This document shows positions 9,614 to 21,294 of a stretch of 64,000 nucleotides of DNA, one piece after another. Under the pieces are notes generated by a model, which was not told the DNA's origin, ran no database searches, and saw only the letters and a list, made by a program, of their open reading frames with translations. The translations under genes were made by a program, and so were the position numbers. Source of the DNA: Bradyrhizobium sp. sBnM-33 (GTDB taxonomy: Bacteria; Pseudomonadota; Alphaproteobacteria; Rhizobiales; Xanthobacteraceae); the NCBI RefSeq assembly GCF_032917945.1, contig NZ_CP136624.1, forward strand, positions 5,084,001 to 5,148,000, in the 5' to 3' direction. Within the stretch, counting starts at the first letter, position 1; the number at the start of each line of letters is the position of its first letter.

Positions 9614-11023
9614 TTACTGCGAATAATACATCTCGAACTCGACCGGATGCGGGGTCATTTCGAAACGCTCGACCTCAGTCATCTTGAGCTCGATGAAGCT
9701 GTCGATGAAGTCGTCGTCGAACACGCCGCCGTTCTTGAGGAAGGCGCGGTCCTTGTCGAGATTTTCCAGCGCCTCGCGGAGCGAGCCGCATACAGTCGGG
9801 ATCAGCTTCAGCTCTTCCTTCGGCAGATCGTAAAGGTCCTTGTCCATGGCCGGACCCGGATCGATCTTGTTCTTGATGCCGTCGAGGCCTGCCATCAGCA
9901 TCGCGGCGAAGCCGAGATAGGGATTGGCCATCGGGTCGGGGAAGCGGACTTCGACGCGCTTGGCCTTCGGGTTTGCCGTATAGGGGATGCGGCAGGCGGC
10001 CGAACGGTTGCGCGCGGAGTAGGCGAGCAGCACAGGGGCTTCATAGCCCGGCACCAGGCGCTTGTAGGAGTTGGTCGACGGGTTGGTGAAGGCGTTGATC
10101 GCCTTGGCGTGCTTGATGACGCCGCCGATGTAGTGGAGGCAGGTCTCCGAGAGGTCGGCATATTTGTTGCCGGCGAACACCGGCTTGCCGTCCCTCCAGA
10201 TCGACTGGTGGCAGTGCATGCCCGAACCGTTGTCGCCGTAGACCGGCTTCGGCATGAAGGTGGCGGTCTTGCCGTAGATGTGCGCGACCTGGTGGATGCA
10301 GTATTTGTAGATCTGCATCTGGTCGGCCATCAGCGTCATGGTGTCGAACTTCATGCCGAGCTCATGCTGGGCGGAAGCGACTTCGTGGTGATGCTTCTCG
10401 ACCTTGACGCCCATCTTGGCCATAGCGCCAAGCATTTCCGAGCGCATGTCCTGCACCGAGTCCTGCGGCGGCACGGGGAAGTAGCCGGCCTTGGTGCGGA
10501 TGCGGTGACCGAGGTTGCCGCCCTCATATTCGGTGTCCGAATTGATCGGCAATTCCGAGGAGTCGAGCTTGAACCCGGTGTTGTAAGGCGTGGTCTGGTA
10601 GCGCACGTCGTCGAATACGAAGAACTCGGCCTCGGGACCGAAGAACACGGTATCGCCGACGCCCATCGACTTGACCATGGCCTCCGCCTTCTTGGCGATG
10701 CCGCGGGGGTCGCGGTTGTAAGGCTCGCCGGTGGTCGGCTCCAGCACGTCGCAGACGATGACCATGGTGGTCTCGGCGAAGAACGGATCGATCGTCGCGG
10801 TGGCCGGGTCGGGCATCAGGTTCATGTCGGATTCGTTGATCGCCTTCCAGCCGGCGATCGAGGAGCCGTCGAACATCTGGCCTTCGGCAAAGGTGTCCTC
10901 TTCGATCATGCTGACATCGAAGGTCACGTGCTGCCACTTGCCGCGCGGATCGGTGAAGCGCAGATCGACGTATTTTACGTCGTTGTCCTTGATCGACTTC
11001 AGGACGTCTTTAGCGGTCTTCAT
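9614..11023 (-). CDS. glnA: Glutamine synthetase type I
   Basis: Makes glutamine from glutamate, ammonia and ATP in the cytoplasm. The 469-residue length is that of the GSI-beta class. Visible signatures are FDGSSIAGW near residue 51, [10 protein letters not shown] near 129 with metal-binding glutamates, GSGMHCHQS near 266 (ATP region) and YDLPKEE near 398. Tyr398 in that last motif is the expected adenylylation site for GlnE control. It lies 134 bases downstream of glnB on the same strand, the usual glnBA order of alphaproteobacteria, and ends at a clear terminator. No frame damage. Confidence 0.98.
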   Translation of the reverse strand: MKTAKDVLKSIKDNDVKYVDLRFTDPRGKWQHVTFDVSMIEEDTFAEGQMFDGSSIAGWKAINESDMNLMPDPATATIDPFFAETTMVIVCDVLEPTTGEPYNRDPRGIAKKAEAMVKSMGVGDTVFFGPEAEFFVFDDVRYQTTPYNTGFKLDSSELPINSDTEYEGGNLGHRIRTKAGYFPVPPQDSVQDMRSEMLGAMAKMGVKVEKHHHEVASAQHELGMKFDTMTLMADQMQIYKYCIHQVAHIYGKTATFMPKPVYGDNGSGMHCHQSIWRDGKPVFAGNKYADLSETCLHYIGGVIKHAKAINAFTNPSTNSYKRLVPGYEAPVLLAYSARNRSAACRIPYTANPKAKRVEVRFPDPMANPYLGFAAMLMAGLDGIKNKIDPGPAMDKDLYDLPKEELKLIPTVCGSLREALENLDKDRAFLKNGGVFDDDFIDSFIELKMTEVERFEMTPHPVEFEMYYSQ

Positions 11024-11157
11024 GAATACCCCTTTTGGCTACGGACGGTTTCCAGAACGCGACATTCGCAGACGATCGAGGCATCGCGAACGAAATCAGG
11101 CCGCGGAAGCAGCCCTTTTCTTGTTTTTCAGTCGCAAACTTTCGGATAGCACCCGGC

Positions 11158-11907
<750 letters not shown>

Positions 11908-13407
11908 ATGGAAGTCTTGACCACGACCGAGATGGAGCGGGCTGACCGGCTGACGATCGCCGGCGGCACGCCCGGCTTTGCGCTGATGATGAGCGCCGGC
12001 CAGGCCGTGGCGGAGGCCGCGATGAATCTCGTCGAGGGGGGCCCGATCGTCGTCGTCGCCGGCCGCGGCAACAATGGCGGCGACGGCTTTGTGGCGGCCG
12101 CCGAACTCGCCGCGCGCGGGCGCGAGGTTTCCATCATCCTGCTGTGCGAGCGCGACAGCCTGCAGGGCGATGCCGCGCTCGCCGCGCGCGGCTGGAAATA
12201 CCCGGTGCTGCCGTTCAACCCGCAAGCGATCGGCAAGCCGGCCTTGATCATTGACGCGCTGTTTGGCGCAGGCCTCAACCGTCCGGTCAAGGGCGATCCG
12301 CTCGAGATGATCGAGGCGATCAACGCCAACGGCGCGCCGGTGCTGGCCATCGACCTGCCGAGCGGCATCAACGGCACCACGGGCGCGGTGATGGGCGCAG
12401 CGATCAACGCCGTCGAAACCGTGACCTTCTTCCGCCGCAAGCCGGCGCATCTGTTGATGCCCGGACGCAAGCATTGCGGCCGCGTCCGCGTCGCCGAGAT
12501 CGGTATCGATGCGCATGTGCTTGAGGAGATCCGGCCGCAGACGTTCGAAAATATTCCACAGAGCTGGCAAACATCCTTCCCGGTGCCGGCGATCGACGGC
12601 CATAAATACGCCCGTGGCCACGCCGTCGTGCTGTCGGGGGAACTGGCGGCGACCGGCGCGGCGCGGCTGGCGGCGCGTGGGGCGCTGCGGGCAGGGGCCG
12701 GCCTCGTCACGGTGGCCTCGCCGCGCGATGCGCTGGCTGTCAATGCCGCGGCGCTGACGGCAGTCATGGTCCGTCCCGTCGATACCGCCGTCGAATTCGG
12801 CGACATGCTCAGTGACAAACGGCTTAGCTCCGTCGTGATCGGGCCGGGCGCCGGCATCGGTGCGCGCACGCGCGATTTCGTCCACACGGCGCTTTCGACG
12901 AAACGCGGCCTCGTGCTCGACGCTGACGCACTGACGAGTTTTGCCGAAGCGCCGGCGCGGCTGTTTGAGCAGATCAGGGCGAGCGAGGACCCGCAGGTCG
13001 TGCTGACCCCCCATGAGGGCGAGTTTCCGCGCCTGTTCAGCGACATGAGCAACAAGCACCCCGGCAGGTCAAAGCTGGAGCGGGTGCGCGATGCCGCCCA
13101 GCGCTGCGGCGCCGTGGTGCTGCTGAAGGGGCCAGACACGGTGGTGGCCTCACCCGATGGCCGCGCCAGCATTGCGTCGAACGCGCCGCCCTGGCTCGCG
13201 ACGGCGGGCGCCGGCGACGTGCTGGCGGGGATCATCGCGGGGCTGCTGGCGCAAGGCGTGCCGGCCTATCAAGCCGCCAGCATCGGCGTCTGGATGCATG
13301 GCGAAGCCGCGGGCGAGGCGGGGCCGGGCCTGATCGCGGAGGATTTGCCGGAAGTGCTGCCCGCCGTGTTCCGCCGGCTCTATGACGAGTTCGGGATCGA
13401 GTATTAA
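11908..13407 (+). CDS. nnr: Bifunctional NAD(P)H-hydrate epimerase / ADP-dependent NAD(P)H-hydrate dehydratase
   Basis: Repairs damaged hydrated NADH and NADPH in the cytoplasm: the N-terminal half (about 1-210, YjeF_N) epimerises the R and S hydrates, and the C-terminal half (about 220-495, YjeF_C, ribokinase-like) dehydrates the S form. Signatures are VAGRGNNGGDGFVAA (about 49-63), AIDLPSGINGTTG, LTPHEGEFPRL and the nucleotide-site motif ATAGAGDVLAGIIAGLL near the end. The 499-residue length fits a fused enzyme. The gene runs up to the toxin-antitoxin module that follows and is divergent from glnB. Confidence 0.95.
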   Translation: MEVLTTTEMERADRLTIAGGTPGFALMMSAGQAVAEAAMNLVEGGPIVVVAGRGNNGGDGFVAAAELAARGREVSIILLCERDSLQGDAALAARGWKYPVLPFNPQAIGKPALIIDALFGAGLNRPVKGDPLEMIEAINANGAPVLAIDLPSGINGTTGAVMGAAINAVETVTFFRRKPAHLLMPGRKHCGRVRVAEIGIDAHVLEEIRPQTFENIPQSWQTSFPVPAIDGHKYARGHAVVLSGELAATGAARLAARGALRAGAGLVTVASPRDALAVNAAALTAVMVRPVDTAVEFGDMLSDKRLSSVVIGPGAGIGARTRDFVHTALSTKRGLVLDADALTSFAEAPARLFEQIRASEDPQVVLTPHEGEFPRLFSDMSNKHPGRSKLERVRDAAQRCGAVVLLKGPDTVVASPDGRASIASNAPPWLATAGAGDVLAGIIAGLLAQGVPAYQAASIGVWMHGEAAGEAGPGLIAEDLPEVLPAVFRRLYDEFGIEY

Positions 13408-13432
13408 CGGGCGGCTTGATTATAAAAGGTTC

Positions 13433-13448
13433 GTAGTTTATAAACTAC
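13433..13448. promoter_or_regulatory. 16-base perfect palindrome ahead of the toxin-antitoxin pair
   Basis: GTAGTTTATAAACTAC is its own reverse complement. It lies immediately upstream of the toxin coding region and overlaps the only AT-rich stretch there. Toxin-antitoxin operons are usually autorepressed by antitoxin binding to such a palindrome, so this is a strong operator candidate for the HigA-like protein. Confidence 0.65.
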
Positions 13449-13450
13449 AT

Positions 13451-13746
13451 CTGCTTGAGCTGAAGCAAACAGAAACGTTTCGAAAGTGGCGCCAGCGGCT
13501 CAAGGATCACCGCGCCCGTGCGCTGATCGCTTCGCGACTGGATCGGCTGGCTCAGGGGCACGCAGGCGACGCCGAGCCGGTTGGCGAAGGCGTCAGCGAG
13601 CTGCGCATCCACTACGGCCCCGGCTACCGTGTCTATTTTCAGAAACGGGAAGCGCGATCATCGTTCTGCTTTGCGGCGGCGACAAGAGCACCCAGGCGAA
13701 AGACATCAAAATGGCGAAGCATCTTGCCAAGGCATGGAGTGAATGA
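13451..13746 (+). pseudogene. HigB/RelE-type toxin, frameshifted and without a normal start
   Basis: The sequence reads LELKQTETFRKWRQRL, then GPGYRVYFQKR, and continues in another phase as GSAIIVLLCGGDKSTQAKDI. This is the Gp49-like/HigB mRNA-interferase family of about 100 residues. One G is missing from the run at 13647-13649. No ATG, GTG or TTG stands in frame at the expected beginning; only CTG at 13451 does. Both defects argue that the toxin is inactive, unless the indel is a sequencing error. It ends one base before the antitoxin ATG. Confidence 0.75.
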
Positions 13747-13747
13747 G

Positions 13748-14053
13748 ATGGGCGAGAAGCTAACGACTTATGATCCGGCCGAAGACCTGCAGTCCGACGA
13801 GGCGATTGCAGTGTTTATGGAGGAAGCCTTCAAGACGGAAGATGCGGGCTATATCGCTCATGCCCTTGGCGTCGTTGCCCGTGCCAAGGGGATGACACAG
13901 ATTGCCAACGAAACTGGACTGTCACGCGAGCAGCTCTATCGTTCGTTTAGCGCAAACGGAAATCCGACCTTGAAAACGACGATTGCCGTGATGAAGGCGC
14001 TGGGAATCGAACTCACCACAAAGCCGCACGTCCAAGAAGACTCGGCGGCATAA
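13748..14053 (+). CDS. HigA-family antitoxin (addiction module antidote protein)
   Basis: A 101-residue protein with the addiction-module antidote layout: an N-terminal YDPAEDLQSDEAIAVFMEEA segment, a short helix, then a Cro/CI-type helix-turn-helix (MTQIANETGLSREQLYRSF) around residues 54-72. The C-terminal part, IAVMKALGIEL, completes the fold. It would neutralise the HigB-like toxin and repress the operon, probably at 13433-13448. The frame is intact although the toxin is broken, so it may now be an orphan antitoxin. Confidence 0.85.
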   Translation: MGEKLTTYDPAEDLQSDEAIAVFMEEAFKTEDAGYIAHALGVVARAKGMTQIANETGLSREQLYRSFSANGNPTLKTTIAVMKALGIELTTKPHVQEDSAA

Positions 14054-14115
14054 GCGGCATAAGATGGGTTGAGCCTTTCGCGAGACCGGTCTTCCTTCGC
14101 CGATGGATGGGCGAT

Positions 14116-14175
14116 TGATGGGTATCGCTCCGCTCGTTCGTTGAGCTATGGCGGGACAAGTCGTTCCACCCATCC
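14116..14175. repeat. Palindromic repeat, family C
   Basis: GATGGGTATCGCTCCGCTCG at the left and a CCACCCATC arm at the right match the unit at 2265-2338. It fills the gap between the convergent antitoxin gene and the enolase-superfamily gene. Confidence 0.75.
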
Positions 14176-14181
14176 TACAGG

Positions 14182-15268
14182 CTACGTCACCAGATACTTC
14201 GCCACCGCCGTCTCATTCCATTCCAGCCCAAGACCCGGCCCTCGCGCGGTGACCGTGCCGTCGACGATCTCGGCGGGATGGGCGAGGATCACGCTGGCAA
14301 AAATCCAAAAATTCGAGCCAGTGCGCGGTTGGCGTCACCGCCAGCATGTGGGCGCTGGCTTCGGCGAAGAGATGGCTCGACATCGGGATGTTGGCAGCTT
14401 CGGCTTGGGCGGCGACCTGCAGCCAGCCGGTGACGCCGCCGCACTTCATCAGATCGGGCATGATGAAGTCGCTGGCACCTAGTGCGATCGCTTCCGCAAA
14501 GCCGCGCGGGAACCACCAGTTCTCGCCGGCCTGAATCGGCGTGGCCGAGGTCTCGCGCACTTTTGCGTGTCCAGAGAGGTTTTCCTGCGGCACGGGCTCT
14601 TCGATCCAGTGCAAATCATAGGGCGCGAGGCGAGCGATCCGGCGCGCGGCTTCAGCGGGATCTAGCGACTGGTTGAAGTCGATCATCAACGCGATGTCGG
14701 GGCCGATGAGGGCGCGCACGCCCTTGACCACGCGCTCGTCATTGGCGGCATCGCCGTCGCCGCCCTTGATCTTGATGCCGCGAAATCCCTGCTCGAGCGA
14801 GCGGCGCAGCGCTCTTTCGTCGGCCACGGGATCGACTACGCCATAGCTGTCATAGGCCCTGATCGGTTTTGGCGAACCGCCGAGCAGTTCAACCACTGGC
14901 TTGTCGGCCAATTGGCCGAGTGCGTCCCAATAGGCCATGTCGAGGCCGGACACCGCCATGCCGACCAGGCCCCGCCAGCCGAGCAGGCGGAATTTTGCGT
15001 CCATCGCTGCCATCAGATCGTAGGGCGCAACTGGCCTGCCGGTGAGTTCGCGTCCGATCTCCTTGATCAGGTGCACCAGCGGCTTCAGCGTCAGCTTGCT
15101 GTAGGCGAAAATGTAGGAGTGACCGGTAACGCCCTGATCGGTCTCGACATCAATCAGGACCAGCGGGCCCACATCGATCACACCAAAAGCGTTCTTCACG
15201 GGGCGTGCGAGCGGCACGACGAGCGCTCGCGCCTCGACGCTACGGATGGCGGGAACCGACTTGCTCAT
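14182..15268 (-). pseudogene. Mandelate racemase/muconate lactonizing enzyme family protein, frameshifted near the C-terminus
   Basis: The product resembles enolase-superfamily dehydratases and racemases: IKIKGGDG with the first catalytic Lys of a KxK motif, LMIDFNQSL (metal Asp), WIEEPVPQEN (metal Glu) and a late SSHLFAEASAHML. After HWLEFLDF the frame changes. A run of five A at 14299-14303 (four would restore phase) moves translation to an unrelated tail, while the other frame continues VILAHPAEIVDGTV to TAG at 14182. A restored protein would be about 361 residues. As written, the last 40 are replaced. It lies 10 bases after the multicopper-oxidase-like gene, so co-transcription is likely. 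Confidence 0.75.
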
Positions 15269-15278
15269 GGCGTGCTCC

Positions 15279-16589
15279 TCATTCGACAGCGTACCACCGC
15301 ACCAGCCGCGGTGCCGCCCAATCGGTGGCGACGGATTCGATCAGCCAGCGGCCGGCATGTTCGGCGGCAAAGGCGATGCGTTGGGTCTGGCCGGGCTCGA
15401 TCGCCAGCGTATCCAGCCAGAACGGCTTCCAGCCGTCGTCGAGCCGGTCCAGCAGGCGGAAGTGGTGGCCGTGGAGGTGGAAAACGGTGGCGACCGCGGC
15501 GCGGTTGGTCAGCGCCAGCACCACGGTGCGGCCTTTCCTGCCGCGGAAGGCGGGCGGGGCACTCACGGCAAAATCGGCTGGCGTCGTCCAGTCGCCGGAA
15601 GGTCCGCCCAGCACAACATCGATCCGGGTCGCCCCCTTGAGGTCGAGCCGCTCGGGCAGGCCGTTGGAGGGCAGCGCAGGGGCGGGTGGCAGCGGGGCCG
15701 CGCGGACCGGCGGTTCGCTGGAGACGACAAGTTTGCCGATCGTGCGAGCTTCCTTGCCATCATGCAGGAGGATCGCATTGATAGAGCCTGCCGGAGCGGT
15801 CAAATCGATGAAGGCATCAACCCGCCCGCCCGGCGCCAGCACCAGCGCGCCATTGCGGGCCTGGAACGGCTCCGATGGCTGGCTGTCGATGGCCATGACC
15901 CGAACGTCCAACCCTTCCAGTTTGATAGCCATAACAGAGCGTTGGCAGCCGCTGATGATGCGGAGCCTGATCCGCTCGTTGGTCCGCCCTGAGAGCTTGA
16001 GCGAAGTCCGGCCGTTAATCGTATGGAGGGGAACGGTGTCCTTCGGATCGATTCCCGGCGCGATTGCTGTTCCATCGGGCCTTGCCTGCCAATCCTCGAT
16101 CAGGAGGACCTCGTCGCGGTCGACAGCGATCGGTTCGGTTTCGCGAACGATCAACGGCCGTGCCCGCGTTGGTTGTGCCTGTCGATCGCCAAGCAGCCCG
16201 AAGTCGCAGAGGAAGGTCCCGGCGTCGCGCAGGGGAAGCTGCAAGTTGGCCTTGCCACCGCTTGCGAGGGCTGCGCGCGCCGCGAGAGGGGCCTGCGCCG
16301 GAATGCCGTCCATACCCCGCCAGTTGAGGACGACCGGCACCGGCAGCTCATTGGCGAAGGCGATCTCGGCCGTCTCGCCACGCTTGAACGTGAGGTCGGG
16401 CCCTTGCAGCGACCAGACCGGCGCCGCCGTACCGCCCGGCCGGAGTGCGAGGGTCTCCGGCGTGGCCTGTAACGTCAGCGGAGGACGTGCCTGGGCTGCG
16501 CCGGAAACCGGCCATATCGGGGTGAGGGCGGCGGCGCCCAGCCCGGCCAGCAGCTCGCGTCGAGCTAGCGTTAATTTGGGTCTTGCCAT
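15279..16589 (-). CDS. Multicopper-oxidase-like exported protein lacking most copper ligands
   Basis: Three cupredoxin-type domains follow a Tat leader (LARRELLAGLGAAAL). The third domain keeps FHLHGHHFRLLD, but the other copper motifs are gone: NWRG stands where HWHG is expected, FLCDFG replaces the HSH region, and the C-terminal HCHxxxH motif is replaced by LIESVATDWAAP. A type 1/trinuclear centre therefore cannot form normally. It may be a structural periplasmic protein, as FtsP/SufI is. I placed the start at 16589, close to the twin arginines; ATGs at 16607 and farther upstream are possible. It is the first gene of a pair with the enolase-superfamily gene. Confidence 0.8.
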   Translation of the reverse strand: MARPKLTLARRELLAGLGAAALTPIWPVSGAAQARPPLTLQATPETLALRPGGTAAPVWSLQGPDLTFKRGETAEIAFANELPVPVVLNWRGMDGIPAQAPLAARAALASGGKANLQLPLRDAGTFLCDFGLLGDRQAQPTRARPLIVRETEPIAVDRDEVLLIEDWQARPDGTAIAPGIDPKDTVPLHTINGRTSLKLSGRTNERIRLRIISGCQRSVMAIKLEGLDVRVMAIDSQPSEPFQARNGALVLAPGGRVDAFIDLTAPAGSINAILLHDGKEARTIGKLVVSSEPPVRAAPLPPAPALPSNGLPERLDLKGATRIDVVLGGPSGDWTTPADFAVSAPPAFRGRKGRTVVLALTNRAAVATVFHLHGHHFRLLDRLDDGWKPFWLDTLAIEPGQTQRIAFAAEHAGRWLIESVATDWAAPRLVRWYAVE

Positions 16590-16742
16590 CGGACCGATGC
16601 GGACCATTTCTGATGTATCCATGCTAGCTGTGACGCCTTGCCCCGGTGCTGTCAAAAAGGGCCATTTTTTTGCTGCGGAGGTGTAGGCTCATGTTATAAG
16701 CCCGCCGCCCGCGGCATCGGGCCGGGTAAGGATGCTTTTCAC

Positions 16743-16827
16743 GCGGGCGTGGCGGAACTGGTAGACGCGCTGGATTTAGGTTCCAGTGACGAAAGTTGTG
16801 GGGGTTCGAGTCCCTCCGCCCGCACCA
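16743..16827 (+). tRNA. tRNA-Leu (anticodon TAG)
   Basis: An 85-base class II tRNA with acceptor GCGGGCG/CGCCCGC, anticodon stem CTGG/CCAG around loop ATTTAGGTT, a long variable arm, the GGTTCGAGTCC T-arm and an encoded CCA end. Anticodon TAG reads CUA/CUG leucine codons. Confidence 0.95.
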
Positions 16828-16995
16828 AGCGCTCTATCCAAGCGTTTGCATGACGAATACTGGAGGGCCTGCTCCCCGTATGGGGAAGCCAAGGTCATCC
16901 GAACCACCGGCGCAGGGCTGCAAGGCTTGCGCGTCGAACCAAATTAGACACTGCCGGGGCTAGTTGGCCCGGCGCAAGCGGAAGAAGATTGCACC

Positions 16996-18360
16996 ATGCA
17001 GGTCACCGAAACCCTCGCCGAGGGATTGAAGCACGAGTTCAAGGTCAGCGTTCCCGCATCGGATCTCGATGCCAAGGCGGATGCCAAGCTGGTCGACCTC
17101 AAGGACAAGGTGAAGCTCAATGGCTTCCGCCCCGGCAAGGTGCCGGTGAGCCATCTGAAAAAGGTGTATGGCCGCTCAGTGATGGCCGAGACCATCGACC
17201 AGACCATCCGCGACACTAACACGCAGATCTTCACCGACCGCGGTTTCCGTCTCGCGACCGAGCCCAAGATCACGTTGCCGACCGAGCAGAAAGAGGTCGA
17301 GGAGCTGCTCGCCGGCAAGAGCGATCTGACCTACACGGTGGCGATCGAGGTGGTGCCGACGATTCAGCTCGCCGATTTCAAGACCTTCTCGGTGGAGAAG
17401 CCGGTGGTCGAAGTGATCGATGCCGAGGTCGACGAGGCGATCAAGCGCATCGCCGACCAGAACCGTCCCTATGCGGCGAAGGCGGAGGGCGCCAAGGCCG
17501 AAACCGGCGATCGCGTCACTATCAATTTCAAGGGGTCTATCGACGGCGTGCCGTTCGACGGCGGCACCGGTGAGGGCATCCAGGTCGTGATCGGCGCCGG
17601 ACAGTTCATTCCGGGTTTTGAGGAACAGCTCGTCGGCATCGGGGCCGGTGAAACCCGCACGCTGAAAGTGTCGTTCCCGAAGAACTATGCCAGCGAGAAA
17701 CTTGCCGGCCAGGCGGCCGAGTTCGAGACCACGGCAACCCTGATCGAAGCCCCGGGCGAGACTGAGATCAACGACGAGTTTGCAAAAACGCTCGGCCTGG
17801 AATCGCTCGACAAGCTGAAGGAAGCCGCGCGCGAGCGGCTGGTCGCCGAGTTCGCCGGTGCGACGCGCCAGCGCGTCAAGCGCGCGCTGCTCGACCGTCT
17901 CGACGACAGCCACAAATTCGAGGCGCCGCCATCGCTGATCGAGGAAGAGTTCAACCTGATGTGGAACTCGATCAAGGCCGAGATGGAATCCTCCGGCAAG
18001 ACCTTTGCCGACGAGAACACCACCGAGGAAGCCGCGAAGGAAGAGTACAAGAAGATCGCCGACCGTCGCGTCCGGCTTGGCCTCGTGCTGTCGGAGATCG
18101 GCGAGAAGAACAAGATTACCGTGACCGACGACGAAGTCAGCCGCGCGGTGATCGAGCGGGCGCGTTCGATGCCCGGCCGCGAGAAGGAAGTCTGGGATTA
18201 CTATCGCAACAATGCCAATGCGCTGGCCCAGCTTCGTGCGCCGATTTATGAAGACAAGGTGGTCGATTTCATCCTCGAACTCGCCAACGTGACCGAAAAG
18301 AAGGTTTCGCGCGAGGACCTGTTCAAGGACGATGAGGCCGACGAGAAGAGTGCAGCCTGA
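16996..18360 (+). CDS. tig: Trigger factor
   Basis: Ribosome-associated chaperone and peptidyl-prolyl isomerase that meets nascent chains at the exit tunnel. The 454 residues cover the N-terminal ribosome-binding domain with the GFRPGKVP signature (about 37-44), an FKBP-type PPIase domain (about 165-245, [20 protein letters not shown] and [13 protein letters not shown]) and a helical C-terminal chaperone domain. It heads the tig-clpP-clpX-lon block and precedes clpP by 283 bases. Confidence 0.97.
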   Translation: MQVTETLAEGLKHEFKVSVPASDLDAKADAKLVDLKDKVKLNGFRPGKVPVSHLKKVYGRSVMAETIDQTIRDTNTQIFTDRGFRLATEPKITLPTEQKEVEELLAGKSDLTYTVAIEVVPTIQLADFKTFSVEKPVVEVIDAEVDEAIKRIADQNRPYAAKAEGAKAETGDRVTINFKGSIDGVPFDGGTGEGIQVVIGAGQFIPGFEEQLVGIGAGETRTLKVSFPKNYASEKLAGQAAEFETTATLIEAPGETEINDEFAKTLGLESLDKLKEAARERLVAEFAGATRQRVKRALLDRLDDSHKFEAPPSLIEEEFNLMWNSIKAEMESSGKTFADENTTEEAAKEEYKKIADRRVRLGLVLSEIGEKNKITVTDDEVSRAVIERARSMPGREKEVWDYYRNNANALAQLRAPIYEDKVVDFILELANVTEKKVSREDLFKDDEADEKSAA

Positions 18361-18643
18361 TCGATTGGTCAGGCCGGCATTAATGATGAACGGCGATAGC
18401 GGCGTGGTGACGGCACCCGTCGCTATGCGATCGGCTGCGAATCAGCTTGAGCTTCTCTTATTCGGCTCGCAAGTGCCCGGTCTTGTCGCCGGGAAATTGG
18501 CTCATATCTGTGAGCAGCTCGCTTACGCGAGTTCTGAGTTGAAGTCCTGCATCACGGGACGTTCGTCCGTGCGGCAATCATGCCTGCCTTGCCGATGGAT
18601 GTTTGTTCCCGCTTATTCTCTATCCGAACCCTTGGGGTGATTA

Positions 18644-19279
18644 ATGCGCGATCCCGTTGAAACCTACATGAACCTCGTTCCGATGGTGGTCGAGCAGACC
18701 AACCGCGGCGAACGCGCCTACGACATTTTCTCGCGGCTCCTGAAGGAGCGCATCATCTTCGTGACCGGTCCGGTCGAAGACGGCATGTCGACGCTCACCG
18801 TCGCGCAGCTCCTGTTCCTCGAGGCGGAAAATCCCAAGAAGGAAATCTCGATGTACATCAACTCGCCCGGCGGCGTGGTGACGTCGGGTCTTGCGATCTA
18901 CGACACCATGCAGTTCATCCGCCCGCCGGTGTCGACGCTGTGCACGGGGCAGGCGGCCTCAATGGGTTCGCTGCTGCTCGCGGCCGGTGAAAAGGACATG
19001 CGCTTCTCGCTGCCCAATTCGCGCATCATGGTGCATCAGCCATCCGGCGGCTTCCAGGGCCAGGCCACTGACATCATGCTTCACGCACAGGAGATCCTGA
19101 ATCTCAAGAAGCGCCTCAACGAAATCTACGTGAAGCACACCGGCCAGACCTACAAGGCGATCGAGGACGCGCTTGAGCGCGACAAATTCTTGACCGCCGA
19201 GATGGCGCGCGACTTCGGCATCGTCGACAAGGTGATCGACAGGCGCCCCGAAGAGGTGACGCCGGTGAAAATCCCGTAA
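18644..19279 (+). CDS. clpP: ATP-dependent Clp protease proteolytic subunit
   Basis: Serine peptidase that forms the 14-mer degradation chamber and works with ClpX or ClpA. At 211 residues it is full length. The catalytic Ser106 lies in [12 protein letters not shown], His131 in IMVHQPSGG, and an Asp follows in the last third (FGIVDKVID). GGGGTGATTA precedes the ATG. A CTTG at 18588-18591 and CTTATTC at 18612-18618 resemble a heat-shock promoter, but the spacing is long. It is followed by clpX, the usual pair. Confidence 0.97.
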   Translation: MRDPVETYMNLVPMVVEQTNRGERAYDIFSRLLKERIIFVTGPVEDGMSTLTVAQLLFLEAENPKKEISMYINSPGGVVTSGLAIYDTMQFIRPPVSTLCTGQAASMGSLLLAAGEKDMRFSLPNSRIMVHQPSGGFQGQATDIMLHAQEILNLKKRLNEIYVKHTGQTYKAIEDALERDKFLTAEMARDFGIVDKVIDRRPEEVTPVKIP

Positions 19280-19707
19280 GGTAACGGATAGCAACACCCC
19301 GCGTTGACGTTAATGGTTGATTGAATCGGCAAATCTGGCCGAAAGCCGCGCCCATGCCCTCGCATAGGTCGAAAGTTCCGCTTTCGTGCTGGTTTTGCGG
19401 CGTGGCAATACCGCAACGCTCGGTCGATTTCGTCAACTTCTCCCCGTGCGAACGCCACAAATCACGGTATTGTCACGGGTAGCCAATCCGGCCCCGATTA
19501 GCGAATTCTTGATAGTCGGGTGTCAGCATGGTTGGCTGTGTGGGTTGGGTTAAGATCGCGGGGGAATCGAGACGCCATGATTCGCACGGTGTGTAATTGA
19601 GTTAGGGTCTTTTTTGGTACGGAATTTGCTCTATCTACCTTCAGGTCCGGTGACAGTGCCGGAATGGGTCGATCGGGTAACGGATCGAACGGCGGACGGA
19701 GACAGGA
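19280..19707. other. Spacer between clpP and clpX
   Basis: This 428-base spacer contains no gene that I can support. Its length suggests that clpX has its own promoter, and TTGAGT at about 19597 upstream of an AT-rich stretch is one possible -35 element. I do not see a clear terminator hairpin with a T-run directly after clpP. Confidence 0.35.
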
Positions 19708-20982
<1,275 letters not shown>

Positions 20983-21294
20983 TACCGTCGCGCTGGCTAG
21001 AACTCAGAAGTTTCTATAGCGCGGCTGCCGAGCCTTTCGGCGGCCGCAGTGGCGTAAGCGTTTTTCGCGCGTTTGACCTGCAATTTGCGGTCATTTTCCG
21101 TGACTTGACACCCCCATACCCGATAGCCACCTAATGCCCATGGTGGCGGAAATCACGTTCGAGATTCGTCGCAGAAATCATCCGGTGAAGGCGGCAGCGA
21201 AGGCGGCCGACCGGCCCGGAACTCCCGGCACCTTGTGGCGGTTGCGCAAGCGATGCGGACTGCGTGCAAGGGGGCAAAACAGAAGGAATAGGCC
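20983..21294. promoter_or_regulatory. Upstream region of lon, possible heat-shock promoter
   Basis: The 312-base spacer before lon contains CTTGAC at 21104-21109, the -35 form used by RpoH in alphaproteobacteria. The best downstream partner, CCTAATG at 21130-21136, is a poor match to CYTATNT and about 20 bases away. The promoter is therefore only a suggestion. No gene is visible. Confidence 0.3.

Noticed and set aside
9647..11149. 500-codon open frame opposite glnA and reaching into its upstream region
   Set aside because: It is a mirror of the strongly codon-biased glnA gene, has no recognisable domain and crosses the glnA promoter area.
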